Shown here: positions 34,045 through 45,999 of the stretch, in pieces
Layout of the letters: each line of letters opens with the position of its first letter
Numbering within the stretch: the stretch's first letter is position 1
DNA from: Marsupella aquatica
Lineage: Eukaryota; Marchantiophyta
Length of the DNA stretch: 64,000 nt
Direction: 5' to 3'
Assembly (NCBI GenBank): GCA_973895155.1
Contig: OZ316894.1
Coordinates: 24,366,001-24,430,000, forward strand
Notes under the pieces: generated by a model
Seen by the model: only the letters and a program-made list of their open reading frames with translations
What the model was told of the DNA's origin: nothing
Database searches by the model: none
Made by a program: the position numbers and the translations under genes

Positions 34045-37000
34045 AGATATATTGGTATTGTAACCAGACTCCTTGCAGTCTTATATAAAGTTCACCCCGA
34101 GGTTCATCCTCGTCGGATCCTTGTGAATAATGTCGTTTCGGTTTGCAACGTTAGTTGAATGAATAGTTGATACTGTATGGCCTTAGTTATGTTTGCTGGA
34201 CATGTTTTACTCCACAAATTGGGCAGCTAGAGCTTGCCAGTGGCTAACTACGTCGACTGCACAAAGAGACAAGTTTTGGCGTGGCCGGAAGGTTGAAGGA
34301 GAGCTCCCCAAGTGGTGTTTTCGTTAGATTCTTCGAAAACAGATAATGAACCATGATCTGGAACAACGTTATGTAATACTTGGTCTTCTGTGGCAATGAC
34401 GTGTACATGATCTCGGACGAACATATCGGTAATATCTTGTAGACTAATCTCCTTGGCTGCATTGATTTCTCTCTTCCTGCTGCTTCGTTTGGGCACCACT
34501 TCTTGGACTTCCACCAATTCAGCCACCAATTTGATATATATTCTGGCGACAATTTGTAAGAGAACAAGGTACGTACTGCAGCTGGCGAGCGAAGGTCAAT
34601 GCAGCTTGTCTCTGGGGCTAAACTTCTAGCACCCAAATTTAGTATTGAGGAAGGCAATTTTACGCTGGCACCGTGTACGTAAATTAGTAAGGGTGAACAT
34701 GGCGTTGGAGATAACTTGAATACTTCCCGGCCGAACATCACCATCCCTACCGAAGCACTTACGACTGACTTGCGTCACAATCATAGTTAAAAAATTACAT
34801 ACGTACAGGGTGTTGTGCCACGTCAAAAGTTGCCGGAATTACTGTGTTCTGGACATCTAACTTCCATTTCAACTGTGCCATAACCTCTCCGTGCATGTTA
34901 CATCCGATTCGAAATCGAACATCAATGTTTGCTCCTCATCATACAGCATAATTCATTACGAAAAGGGTCGCCATCACCTAATGTAGCTTTGCTTCGAGCT
35001 ATAAGACTCAGATAAACTAGTCCCCGCATACTCTTGCGTATTCACAGGAAGGGAAGGGCTCCCTGCAGCCATACCCCAATGCTTACCCCTACTCACAGGA
35101 AATATTAAATGCGTCTCATTTGGTTTCCTCTACCCTTAAATTCGATCGCGAATTATCTTATGGATGTCCTCTGTACTTAAATCTTAACCAGATTGCAACA
35201 TAGACTTGGTAACGGTGCAAACAGAGAATGAGACATCAGTAAATGGACTGCCACGGGAATAGTGAAGGCTGATAACCTAAATGTCAAAGCGGAGAACATT
35301 CAATTTAGGCAGGAAATACTGATGCACACGAAGCCTAACTAAACGAACAATGATCGAACAAAATTGTTTCAAACAAAAATGAAAGAAACCAAATCAAGGC
35401 CCAACCGAAGAACCTTGAATGACGCCCTTTGAAATTGAATACCCAACTCCAAATAGTTTAGAAAGTACGTCAAAACAATCGGAAACAGTGGGAAATTCCT
35501 CCAACAGTTCTTATCTAAAACCGGTTCAATCTCAGCACATGAGTCGTAAGTTGCCTGTTCCTTCGAAGCACAGAACTGAGTAAACAGAAAAACCACACCA
35601 GAAGTAGTAGTTCCGCAGCAATAGGCCTTGGTGAAGCTCTCTGGAAGCTCCGAAGCCATTCCCAAAAGACCAAACCTTGCAAAGCGGAGTAACGGCCCTC
35701 TTTGATCTGTCTGAACAGTCATCAGCTGAGTGTTCAGATAGATCAAGACCCAGGTGTATAATTGCTATGGCTAGGGAATATTTGGGATTTGATTCGGCTG
35801 ATCACATTAATTTATTACACGTAGCTGAACGCAATCCTGATCCCAATTTCCTGCTGCAGGAAAATTCTGTACTGCCATCGCAATTTGTGGAGTAGTATAC
35901 TGGGGGTCTTCAACTCCTATTTTCTACGACTCTGTCACCAAGACAAACCTTGAATCGCAGAGAAATTGCTTCACGAAAGAACATGAGACAAATTTTTAGA
36001 TCAAATCGAAATCGTCTATGATCGGATGGCTGTGCTCAATTCTCGCATGATTTCAAGAAGTTTGGCGAGGTAACGGATGAATCTATCAGGTGATACTGTA
36101 CCAGGTTGAATTGATTGTCTTACGTCAATTTGTTCTTCGATAAGGCCCCGTTCTTTGATTTCAACAGCCAGCTCACTGTAAAACATTTTCACACCGTAAC
36201 TCGTGCCAAAGAAATAGCGAAGTTGTCTCTAGAGACAGCACAGAGTAGCACTTCATTGGCCAAAGGCAAACCCATGCCCATAATTCTAGTTCATCCAGTA
36301 AGCTCGAAAAGCCGCCACGACCAGCCCACATGGAAATGGCCCAGTGGGCCCAGTGGCGACCATTCTCAGATTGCATGACGTCCGATGCGTCCAGAGACTC
36401 GAGCAAAAGGTCGCTGAAAGATCGAGCTGAGTGGGTTGACAGACGAGGCTGAAGAGCTGAAACAAGTCAACTTTCTCGGATTTGCTCCAAAAAAAATTTG
36501 GTTGATCAGACAGTAGAAAAGATCAGTGTTTCCTCACGGGGTCAATCGGGCACTCTCACCATGGTCAAACCAGATAAGGAGAAGTATAAAGCATAAAAAA
36601 ACTCCTCAATCATGCCTTCAAAGCTTTTAAAATCTTAAACAAGTGAGTTCAAATCTTTGGCCGCAGGATATTGCTCTCGTCACAGGAAGCTGATCAACCG
36701 CAGCCCACCAGAACTATTATTGGTCCTCAATGCCGATCCGATAGGCTCATGACGACTGGGATTCTTTGTCGGCAGGATACTCACCTCGTCATTCCAAAGC
36801 CGCCCGAAAGGCATCCGGAAGGAGCCGAATCGGAATGCGAACTGACCGCAGACCTTTACAATATTGTCACATCATTACCTGTCAGTGCCGATCTAAGAGG
36901 TCATAGTCAAACTCCTTTTGATTTATCACGCGTAATATGGACCCGATGCAGTCCATGGAGGCGCCTGGCTCGATTTGTCTCGCTTCGAAACATCTCGTTT

Positions 37001-37930
37001 ACGCCGACGCGGAGTCCAGTGCTCGTCATCAGGCATGGGTCAGCAAAGGTGTCGTCACTATCATAGACTTGTCCACTGCTCTGGATTTTGACTTGATATA
37101 AACAACTACCTCCAAGTACACCAAGTTATCATGAGTTCACCTCGTCAATTTGATGAAGACTGACATCCGAGTGCCTCGAGGACCGAATTTTCACACGATC
37201 GAGCAGGGCCATTAATTGAATCGACCGCCTACATCTCATTAGGCGATATCACTTGCCGAGGAAAAGCTCAGTATACGTAGGAAGAGAATCTGCCACTGAT
37301 GAGCTAGAGGAGCGAGCAAGACCAGATGCGGACATACCGTAGTTCACTCGCGGACAACAGAATTGAACTACTTGAGAGACTGTAAGCAGGTAGGCCCGCC
37401 CTTTCGTTCTTCGCGTAATCTTCTCCCTTGTCGTCGCAAGCGCCGCTGCGACTCACTATGAACGCAGAGAAATGATGAGTGTCCATTTTCGAAAGTTCTG
37501 AGGTTTTAGAGAGGACGTCCCGTTCAGAGAATCCTTTCACTTTTGTTCTAGTCTAAAGGTGATTACTGAGATTGAAGGTGGCGTCATTGTAGAAGCGGAA
37601 AAGGGGACTGGTAATGAATTCGGTACTAATAACGTAACATCCTGTTCAGACGAGTAGAAAGCATCACATCGAAATATACAATCCGGATATAAATGGAAGA
37701 TCTATAACACTCGCCCATCAATCAATCCTCTAGTAATATGGCACAATACTAACACATCTGCCATGCAGTTTCTCGACTTCTAGGACTCAGAACCACCTGT
37801 TTGAGATGTTCGAGACTACTTGAATATGCGCGAAGGGAAGCTCAAATCGTGAAAGTCTGTCAATATACTCGTTAAGGAGGGAGCCAAGGGAATTGAGCGG
37901 TCTGGGGATACATCAATCAAGCTGAACTTG
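34045..37930. other. Intergenic stretch, no firm gene
   Basis: Apart from the weak ENT-like frame at 35369-35746 there are only short frames without motifs, the longest on the minus strand at 34244-34744 and on the plus strand at 36671-37066. No tandem repeats were noticed. Confidence 0.4.
35369..35746 (-). pseudogene. Possible equilibrative nucleoside transporter (ENT)-like fragment
   Basis: The minus-strand frame contains GMASELPESFTKAYCCGTTT followed by a hydrophobic stretch. This recalls the ENT transporter motif 'G..G.LP..YTQA...G....GV' near transmembrane segments 4-5. The rest of the frame does not align with anything I know, and no splice-linked neighbours were found on either side. 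The resemblance is limited to about 30 residues, so it could be chance. Confidence 0.25.
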
Positions 37931-37936
37931 GGAGTC

Positions 37937-37944
37937 CATATAAG
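37937..37944 (+). promoter_or_regulatory. Probable TATA box of the hydrolase gene
   Basis: The sequence catataag lies about 34-41 bp before ATG 37978, which would give a very short 5' UTR. It shows that the bacterial-like frame has acquired a eukaryotic-looking core promoter. Confidence 0.4.
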
Positions 37945-37977
37945 AAACGGGCTTCTCATAGTTCTTAATAATTCATC

Positions 37978-38985
37978 ATGCGTGTTGGAAGCTCCCGCGT
38001 ACTTCTGGCCCTCGCTATCATTTTGAGATTGTCTTCGGCTGGCTTCTTAGAAGGGGCAGAAGCAACCGGCTCAACGCATTTGCCACGATTGGAGCCGCTC
38101 AGTTACGTTAAGACCGACCGGCTCAATGTTGCCTATTATGAAGCTGGGCCAGAAGACGGCGAGGTCGTGCTCCTCCTCCACGGATGGCCCTACGACATCC
38201 ACAGCTACGTCGATGTTGCCCCTGACTTAGCTCACCGAGGGTACCGTGTTATCGTCCCATATCTGCGCGGCTATGGCCCGACAACATTCCTCTACACCGA
38301 CACTTTCCGGTCCGGTGAGCAGGCTGCCCTTGGGGCAGACGTCATTGCATTGCTGGACGCACTTCACATACCGAAGGCAATCTTCGCCGGGTACGACTGG
38401 GGTGGTCGCGGGGCATGTGTTGCTGCCGCATTGTGGCCGGAGCGCTGCTCGGGATTGGTCTCGGTTAACAGCTATCTCATACAGGACCTCTCTGTTGCGT
38501 GGGTGCCGCTAGCGCCAGCAATCGAGGCTGGATTCTGGTACTTCTACTACTTCCTCACGCCGCGGGGAGCAGCGGCGTTGGCTCAGAATTCTAAGGGAAT
38601 CGCTCGAGTCGTCTGGACGAAAAACTCGCCACAATGGAACTTCACAGAAGCGGACCTCGATCGAGCATCCACAATCTCGATCAACCCCGACTACGTCGAC
38701 GTCGTTCTCCACTGCTATCGCCACCGACTCCTTTACGCACCCGGGGATCCAGCCTATGCCGACCTCGAGTCTCAGCTTCTGAAGCAGCCGCCGATCCCAG
38801 TTCCTGCAGTCACTCTCGATGGGCTCGCCGACGGCAATTTCCCGGCCACCAACGGATCCTCCTCTGCAAGCCACTTCACTGGACCGCGCGTACATCACCA
38901 GATACCGGGAGCTGGTCACAACCTTCCTCAAGAACGTCCGAAAGCATTCGTGGAGGCAGTCCTTGAGGTAGCTAGCCTTCTTTGA
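37978..38985 (+). CDS. Secreted alpha/beta-hydrolase, epoxide-hydrolase-like, bacterial type
   Basis: An intronless 335-residue frame. An N-terminal signal peptide (VLLALAIILRLSSAGFLEGA, about residues 8-27) precedes a complete alpha/beta-hydrolase fold. HGWP (68-71) supplies the oxyanion hole. GYDWGG carries the nucleophile Asp140, as in epoxide hydrolases and haloalkane dehalogenases. The acid is probably Asp281 or Asp285 (TLDGLADG), and His314 lies in GAGHNLPQE. The cap region at about 165-260 is rich in Tyr and Trp, as expected for an epoxide-hydrolase lid. The string pattern (HGWPYDIHSYVDVAP, VPYLRGYG, AALWPERC, GHNLPQE) closely resembles hydrolases I know from soil bacteria. GC content is clearly higher than in its flanks. 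Together with the lack of introns this suggests horizontal transfer followed by gain of a secretion signal. The substrate is unknown, and a dehalogenase or esterase role is not excluded. Confidence 0.85.
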   Translation: MRVGSSRVLLALAIILRLSSAGFLEGAEATGSTHLPRLEPLSYVKTDRLNVAYYEAGPEDGEVVLLLHGWPYDIHSYVDVAPDLAHRGYRVIVPYLRGYGPTTFLYTDTFRSGEQAALGADVIALLDALHIPKAIFAGYDWGGRGACVAAALWPERCSGLVSVNSYLIQDLSVAWVPLAPAIEAGFWYFYYFLTPRGAAALAQNSKGIARVVWTKNSPQWNFTEADLDRASTISINPDYVDVVLHCYRHRLLYAPGDPAYADLESQLLKQPPIPVPAVTLDGLADGNFPATNGSSSASHFTGPRVHHQIPGAGHNLPQERPKAFVEAVLEVASLL

Positions 38986-39913
38986 GGAATCCAGCGTTCC
39001 ACCACAGAGACACAGACATTGGGGAATGAATTCTCACTATACTGCCCTCTTCTCTTGCACTGTCTAGTGTCATGATTGTAGATTGCCGGTCCTTGGTGAG
39101 AAGACCACAGCTGCGAGAGTCTTTAACCTCTTAACACGAGAGCCAATTACATAACTTGTGCCCTTCAAATTACTACTTCCTCAGCCATGGTCCAGAAAAT
39201 CAAGAGTGAATTACAAATCTTCAGTCGGTCTATGTGAGTTCTTGCACATTGCTAGAACAACTTCAGCCGTCAGTTAAAGGACCCAATTAGTATTTCCAGA
39301 GCAATCTCCGAGTAAGTGTGTGAGATAGTTGACAAACAACGCACACGACACATCCGTTCTTCGGATTGAGATTGGCTTATTGTGGTTTAATTCTGTCACA
39401 AAAAAATCCCATTACAATAAACGAAACTCATGCTCAGTACCTCCCATCCATATATTTAGTCGATTCAAGCCAATTCAATTAATAAGATCAACTACGGTAG
39501 ACAGGAATCCGAAGAACCATGCTTTCAAGCCGACAGAACTTCAAGCCAATTCAATTCATGAGACCAACCAGATAGGAATGGGAGGAACAATGCTTCAAGC
39601 CGTCATAACCTCAAATTTCAGCCTCGAGGAGTATGTACGCTGCATTAAATTGTGGGATACAATTGCCTGACTTCAATAACACAGGTTGCGTGAAAGGCAA
39701 TAACTAAAAACCTACTGTACCTCACTTTTTCAGCAAATTAGTCTCCAAAACAAATCTCGGACAGTTCTCCGACGACAAATCTCATTTCGCTCCAACTATC
39801 AGTCACAACCTTGGGTACTGAAGAGGCTCATCCCATAAGGGTAGACCATCGTATCTTAAAACGCCTCACATGAATTCATGGGTTGAAGTTCCCATGCACC
39901 TCCAATGGTGCCT
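38986..39913. other. Intergenic stretch with a 75-bp tandem duplication
   Basis: The block 'caagccaattcaatt' through 'caatgcttcaagccg' is duplicated with divergence at about 39466-39600. Nothing else supported. The 3' UTR of cactin presumably covers the last 200-300 bp. Confidence 0.45.
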
Positions 39914-42900
39914 CTACCGGCGATACCTATATCGCTTGAAGTTGAAATAAACATGTAAAATACCACGCTCAAATGTGCACTTGAAACCTTTCTTGTGTGA
40001 ATACTCCCACTCTTTGTTCACAATCCTAAATGCCTGCACAACAATCAAGACAGGGAATGACATGTCAATACCACAAGCGTACACCATCACAGCCAGCTGT
40101 GCACTATTGTTGTACCATTCGTTGTGTGCGAATTCTGAAGATACATCAAGTATTATTATCTGTTGGAAAAGCGCATGAGATAGATGGAGATAAGGACGAG
40201 GCCAAGAATAGAGAGAATACGTAGACTTACAATATCCTCATATGGAGGCCCTGCATGGAACCGTATCAGACAAGTCTCGCCAGTGCTTCCATCTCTTTCA
40301 ATGTAATAGGTAGGAGCTTTTGTTTTATCCACAAGATCAGGATAAAAGATATTGAACTTGTAGCCTTGTACAATCTTAGGGGGAGGATTGTCATGATCGT
40401 AATGCGTTTGATTGTATTTATTCCACTCATAACCGGTGTGGACACGATTGAAATACTTTGGTTTTCTTGGGCGGTACTTATCATGCCACCAATACACCTG
40501 CCAGAAGACAAACCAAACGTTGTGAAAAGACAATAAAAACTGTGACAGGCATAAATTGAACTTAAAACAATGAACAAACCTAGGAGAAATGTGTCTGAAG
40601 AGCCCCAATCCACAACATAACCTCACCCGGTCATCTTAGTACCTGAACGTACTGACGAAATTGAAGGCTGCTACAAAGGTAGGCGGAACGACCTAAGAAC
40701 ATTTGAAAGTTACCTGTGATTCAAGATTTACTTCTGACCCAATCCCAAGTATAGCATCCCCTTCCTCCATGCCTCCCATGGCCTTCAACACTAAGGCCCG
40801 CTCCGGCCCTGTTAGCTCTATGTTGTCATCGTCAGTAGTAGTTGGTCCCACAGCAGCATCCTGCAATCTGCGTTGTTGCTCTTCCAGTACCTCAGCTCTC
40901 TTCCGCTCCTGTTCCCATTGGAAAAACAACGCACTCAGTAATCATTGATTAAAGGAGCACTGCTCCTGTAGTGCTATTTCTTGGCTCAGTCACCAAACCT
41001 GCTAGACTTCTCACAAAACTAGCCACAGATACTGTCGCTAGAAGTGAAAGAATTGAGAAAGTGTGGACTTACTAGATCTGCTTTATCTGTCTCAGGATCA
41101 ACCACTTCATCGCAATCATAATCCTGAACAAGTTCAGGAGAGAAGGATCCCGGTTCGTCTTCTGCCTCCCTTGGAACATCTTCTCTGTGTGTGTCTGTTA
41201 AAAGTTCGGGAGAGTATGCTCCTGGCTCTGCACAATTAAAATATAACATTAGAAACCTATAACTGCTTCTGAAATGGAAACAAGTAAAGCGATGGGTTTC
41301 TATAGATATACGCTCCTTGATTTAGGGTTTAGGGTTATAGCAAGTAATCCAAGCAAGAAATACCCTTAAATTTATACGGTAGGATGCCAAACTTTGAGAA
41401 CAGGTTTTGTAGCAGTAGCCCCAATACTGTTCGAGAATTCGCGTTGTCAGCATAGGACAGACCTCAGTGTTTAGGGTTGGATCCCGGACTTGTCTTCTGC
41501 AAGTATTTCTTGGATAAAGAAAGCGAGTCCAGAAAGCCAACGCTAAAGGAGAAACTCTAGAGAAGATTGGGAACCCGTGAAGTGAAGAACCCGGCTGACC
41601 GAACAGTAGAAAACAAACACAAGGTAGCTGACAACTCAAATCCAGACCAATCGCCATACCTTCAGAAGCTATATCTGCAGGGTCCTCATGTTCTTCGCCT
41701 TGACTTCTGCGGTCTTCATGTTCGTCCGAGTCTTGCAGCCTTTGCAAATGTTGACGAAGCAGATCTGCATGTATTTCCCGAAGTCGTGCCTGTCACAGTT
41801 TGCAATTTAGATTTCTCCTTTCCCCACAATTCCCAGAGTAGATCAGGAGCAACCTCACCTCTTTCTTCCAAATGGATCGCACTAAAGTATCCGGGAACGT
41901 GGTTGACAAATCCAGAAGGGCTTGTGAGATACACAGGAGAACGTGACTAAAACACTGAAGCTGACAAGCTCGCTCTCAATTCTCTAGTAAAACAGGAAAT
42001 GAACGGAAGATAATGTCGTGGAAGTGTGGTATTCATGGAAGTGTGTAAGTAGTTTAACGTTTGTAGACACGGTACCTTTGCCTTGTAAATGTGTAGCCTC
42101 TTGAGCACAGCTTCCCAATATTCCACCACTTTTGCGGTGCCTGAACGCATTTGTGCCTCAATCTGAGTCTGCATTTCATCAAGCTCGTAAAAGCTCTTGC
42201 CCTGCAGCATATCCTTGACCTCCGCATCCACACTAGAGTGAAGCCCCATGTTCTCCGCCACAAGCTCAGGTGGGGGATCCTCCCCTCGAACACGAGCTCG
42301 GTCTAGAATATCTCTTTTCCGAGCCTCAGATATTTCCCAATCACAAACAACCATCATAGCCTCCCAAAATTCAACGTGAGTGGGAGTAGCCCGATCCAGC
42401 TCCAAATGCATCTTGATGTCAGTTCGAAGTTCTTCCATTTCTTTCACAGTCAATCCCTTGTAAATCTTATAAGGCTCGTTAATTTCAATGTCGAAGTCAT
42501 CGGACAGGTTAAGGTTTTTGGACAATACATCAATTGGCTTTGCACGCCCCTCGCGTAGACGTATCTCAGACCTGACCTTACTCTGCTCAAAATGAAACTC
42601 TTCTTCCTTTTTCTCCCAGTCCTGGAACTCAGCTCTTGCTCTCTCCCTAGCAAGCATGGCCATTTCTTCTTCATGCTGAGCTTTCTCGATTGCTCTTTCC
42701 TCTCTCCGCTTCTTCACCTTTTCGATCTCAGCCATTCGTTCCACCTGTCGCCTCTTCTCTGACTTCAATGACAGCTCCCGCGGATCCAAGCCATTCGTTA
42801 GATCTTTTTCAATCTTCTTCCTCCAAACGAATTTTTCGGTGAGATTGGCATCTCCAAAAGGGTTACTATCGTTGGTGTACCCCGACACCGTCTGAGTCTT

Positions 42901-43176
42901 CAATTTCTTCGCAACTTTGAGGGCCTTCTTCTGAGCTTTCTTGCTCAAATAATCTTTAAGAGCTTCATCGGTAACTCTCTTGGACGAAGCTCTAGGAGAC
43001 CCGTCTGACTCTTCCTCGCTGGGCGATTCCTCCGTATCACTCCGCTCCCTCCGACGTCTCTTCCGCCTACTCTCTGAGTGACGAGATTTCGAAGTCCTGC
43101 TCTTCCTCCTTCGTGATCCACTGCGTCCCCTCTCTTCTTCTTCTTCTACCTCCTCAGAATCGCTGGCCCTCGCCAT
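39914..43176 (-). CDS. CTN: Cactin (spliceosome-associated protein)
   Basis: Six exons on the minus strand join in phase with consensus splice sites: 43176-42076, 41789-41660, 41227-41073, 40908-40714, 40497-40231 and 40033-39914. They give 655 residues, close to the plant cactin length. The N-terminus is an Arg/Ser- and acid-rich low-complexity region (first about 70 residues). The Cactin-mid domain follows (SNPFGDANLTEKFVWRKKIE, coiled-coil KKRREERAIEKAQHEE, then RLHIYKAK). An acidic linker leads to the conserved C-terminal domain (WWHDKYRPRKPKYFNRVH, NQTHYDHDNPPPKIVQGYKF, RFHAGPPYEDI, ending RYRYRR). Cactin acts in pre-mRNA splicing in the nucleus; the plant gene is essential for embryogenesis (established for Arabidopsis). 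No lesions were seen, so this looks like a functional single copy. A telomere-like tttagggtttaggg string sits in the intron between exons 2 and 3 (about 41326-41339). Confidence 0.95.
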
Positions 43177-43339
43177 GTGAACTTTCTCTTTTCAAGCCTT
43201 CTCCCCAATGCCTAATGTCAACCTAGCCCTTTCAAAAGTCGAAGCAAAAAATGCCGAACGTCCGAAGCCAACAAATTGCCTGATCAAAACGATTCACAAA
43301 TAAATTGCTCGAGATGCTCGCATCAACCTTGAAAACACC

Positions 43340-43378
43340 CTAATTCTTGAGAAGACCCTAATTCTTGAGAAGAAAGGC
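43340..43378. repeat. Short direct duplication upstream of cactin (ccctaattcttgagaag)
   Basis: Two adjacent copies of an 18-19 bp unit beginning 'accctaattcttgagaag', about 165-200 bp upstream of the cactin start codon. The aaccctaa-like core resembles a plant telo-box, which is common in promoters of housekeeping genes. A regulatory role is inferred only. Confidence 0.4.
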
Positions 43379-43815
43379 CGCATCCACGGTGAGCCTCATG
43401 AAACACCTAAACCCTTCTCGGTCGACAAAAAAGCTGAAGCAAAACACGAGAAATTGGATAGCATTGTGCCTGCGAGGCTCTGTCGACCGACATCATTCCT
43501 CCACAATCTGTCACAACCTAAACAACAAATTGATGACAGTAGCTACGTCTTCCAGCCTCGCATAAACCCAATCAGTCCCCCACGCCTCTCGAAAGGTGGC
43601 AGGTCAGTCCAGAGCCTACGGTAGTCACCTTGGATTCTTACGAAACTCCATCCCTGCGATTGCTTCACTGATGCACCAGTTGCACCATCCTCATTCACGT
43701 AGTCCTCAAATTGAAACAATTCAGAACAGCACCAGCGCCTGTTTTCATTTGCTCCGTCGTGGTTCTTCGGTCACCACCCTAAGTCCTGTTTCTAAAACAT
43801 GAATTCCAGAGTAGA

Positions 43816-43819
<4 letters not shown>

Positions 43820-43859
<40 letters not shown>
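43820..43859. repeat. (CT)n microsatellite
   Basis: About 20 uninterrupted CT dinucleotides on the plus strand. It lies about 650 bp upstream of cactin and marks the start of a repeat-rich block. Confidence 0.95.
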
Positions 43860-43862
<3 letters not shown>

Positions 43863-43904
43863 CAGCCCTACTATTTATGTCTTTTACTATTGGTCTCCAT
43901 CACT

Positions 43905-44440
43905 AATTGACTTCTTGAACCCCTCCTCTACTTTTCTTGTTGTATATCTATGGATATGGATGGTTATAAGCAGCCTATTATGAAGGTGCAAATTTTAGCC
44001 AAATTCAACTAATTGAGTTCTTAAACCCCTCCTCTACTTTTCTCATTGTATATCTCTATATCTATGGATATGGATGGTCATAAGCAGCCTATTTTTAAGG
44101 TGCGAATTTGAGCCAAATTCAACTAATTGAGTTCTTAAACCCCTCCTCTACTTTTCTCGTTGTGTATCTATGGATATGGATGGTTATAAGCAGCCTATTG
44201 TTTAGGTGTGAATTTTACCCAAATTCAACTAATTGAGTTCTTAATGCCCTCCTCTACTTTTCTCGTTGTATATCTATGGATATGGATGGTTATAAGCAGC
44301 CTATTTTCAAGGTGCAAATTTTAGCCAAATTCAACTAAATGAGTTCTTAAACCCCTCCTCTACTTTTCTAGTTGTATATCAATGGATATGGATGGTTATA
44401 AGCAGCCTATTTCTTAGATGTGAATTTTACCCAAATTCCA
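43905..44440. repeat. Five tandem copies of a 105-113 bp unit
   Basis: The core cctcctctacttttc starts at 43922, 44029, 44142, 44249 and 44354 (spacing 107, 113, 107, 105). Each copy continues with 'tatctatggatatggatggt' and 'ataagcagcctatt'. The 113-bp unit has a short 'tctcta' insertion. Two degenerate remnants of the same core occur at about 44675 and 44730. Confidence 0.9.
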
Positions 44441-44837
44441 CCTCCCCAAAAAGTGTTCACCACTTTTGGCTAAAACTGGCTAGATTCTTTGAATGCCATT
44501 AGCCACTTCCCACCAAATCATGGACCTCATTTGCCAGAATCTAATGGTAGTCTGTGAATCTAGGGATATCTGATAACGAATATTCCTAGCATCTCTTCCC
44601 TTAGAGCAGCTGGCATTTGCCACACTGGCTGAAAACAAAAAACTTTTAAAATAAGGTGGTTATAAACCATTAAACCTCTCCTCTCCTTTTCTCTTTGTAT
44701 TTCTATGGATGATTGTAAGCCATTAAACGTCTCTCTACTTTTCTATGAATGTTTCTATGGCTAGGGGTTTATGAAGTTTGTGAAAGGTGGCTGGCCCCTC
44801 TAGAGGATTACACAATTGCTTTACGGTAAAAACTAGA

Positions 44838-45075
44838 GCAAAAGTACACTTGAATGGGGCTTATACTTGATAATGCATGGCTACTGGTGGGGTGGGGGAA
44901 AAGGGGGGCGGCATGGGTAATATACCCTACACATCAACCTAGCGGCGTAGAGAGTCGGTACTTGTTGGCTTTCCTTGGATGTAGTCCTTTGGAGAGAAGA
45001 ACACAAAAAGTAGAGGGTAAAAGCCCCCATGCCCGGGTGTTGAATCTTATTATTAAAGAACGAACTGAAGCCTAG
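44838..45075. repeat. Dispersed repeat, copy 1
   Basis: It begins with 'gcaaaagtacacttg', continues with a 'cttgataatgcatgg' block and reaches a 'atataccctaca' block. It is related to copies at 45876 and 52128. Confidence 0.55.
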
Positions 45076-45189
45076 GTCTAGAGTGAAACCTCTAGACCCT
45101 AACTCCCAAGCCTCTAGACTGTAACTCCCAACACACACAAAATTGATAATGAGTCTCAATAAAGAGTCCCCCACAACTCCAACAGAAAT

Positions 45190-45420
45190 TCACAATTCCC
45201 TATGCCTACTATTAGGAAATTCAAGTGTTAAGAACCCAATGGGTCCCACTCTAATAGGTTGCCTGCCTCCTTCCATTAAGTTTATAAAAGTTGGGTCCCA
45301 CTCTTTAAATTTGCCCGCCTGCCAGTTTTTATTTAGGTGATAAGAGTTGGGTCACACTTTTATTATAAATGTTTCCTGCTTGCCCATTTCTATTTAGGTG
45401 ATAAGATAATGACCTCCACT
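45190..45420. repeat. Diverged tandem units with 'gttgggtcccac' core
   Basis: The strings 'aatgggtcccactct', 'gttgggtcccactct' and 'gttgggtcacacttt' recur at 50-70 bp spacing, followed by 'tttaggtgataag' twice. A related 'ggtgataagagttg' is found again at 45993, which ties this block to the dispersed repeat family. Confidence 0.55.
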
Positions 45421-45575
45421 TTCTCCAATGTGTCAAGTGTTTTATGAAAAAAAGGCTTTGGTCAACCCAACTTTGGGATGGGAGTTTGTGCAAAAGTTGG
45501 TCAACTGAGGAAGCTTGAACTGATAATCTTGCTTGCCACAACTTATACCATTGGGCTATGCTTGCTGGGACAATT
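45420..45575 (-). mobile_element. tRNA-derived SINE
   Basis: On the minus strand a pol III box A (TAGCCCAATGG, 45558-45548) is followed 37 bp later by a box B-like string (AGTTCAAGCTTCC, 45521-45509). This spacing and sequence are typical of tRNA-derived SINE heads. The body would extend toward lower coordinates. The 3' end and target duplication were not resolved. It does not fold as an intact tRNA gene, as no acceptor-stem pairing was apparent. Confidence 0.6.
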
Positions 45576-45875
45576 TTAGAAAATCCTGCCCTTATGTGGA
45601 TGGCATTCTAAAATGTGACAACACCCTCATGTCTTCAACTTGTGTGCATGATGGGGTAACACAATTTGCACCCAATCCAACAAACAGCAATAAATTAGTT
45701 TGCAAGGAACTCAAATAGTTTTGCTTGATTGTGCTCCCAAGTTGATAAAAAGTGAAGTGTGACCTGTTCCTATATACGAATGGCTAGGATTGCATCTCCC
45801 ACATAGAAAAAAAGTAATTGCTGCCCCCAAGTTCTTATAAAGCCACGCTTAGGTGAAAGTTCCGATGAAAACAGG

Positions 45876-45990
45876 ACAAAAGTACACTTGGGTCTATGCC
45901 TAATAATCCATGGATAATTAGTATACCCTAAACCCAGGCCTCGCAAAATAATATCGCACCCTGGAGGCAATTAGTTGGCCCACAGTTCAT
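45876..45990. repeat. Dispersed repeat, copy 2, left of the Crypton-like gene
   Basis: It starts 'gacaaaagtacacttgggtc', continues with 'tctatgcctaataatccatgg' shortened forms, then 'acccaggcctcgcaaaataa', and ends near 'ggcccacagttca'. It is in the same orientation and order as the copy at 52128-52225. Confidence 0.7.
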
Positions 45991-45999
45991 AGGTGATAA

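Noticed and set aside
38246-38966. Serine/arginine-rich frames overlapping the hydrolase on both strands
   Set aside because: Out-of-frame readings of a GC-rich gene whose main frame has a full catalytic domain.
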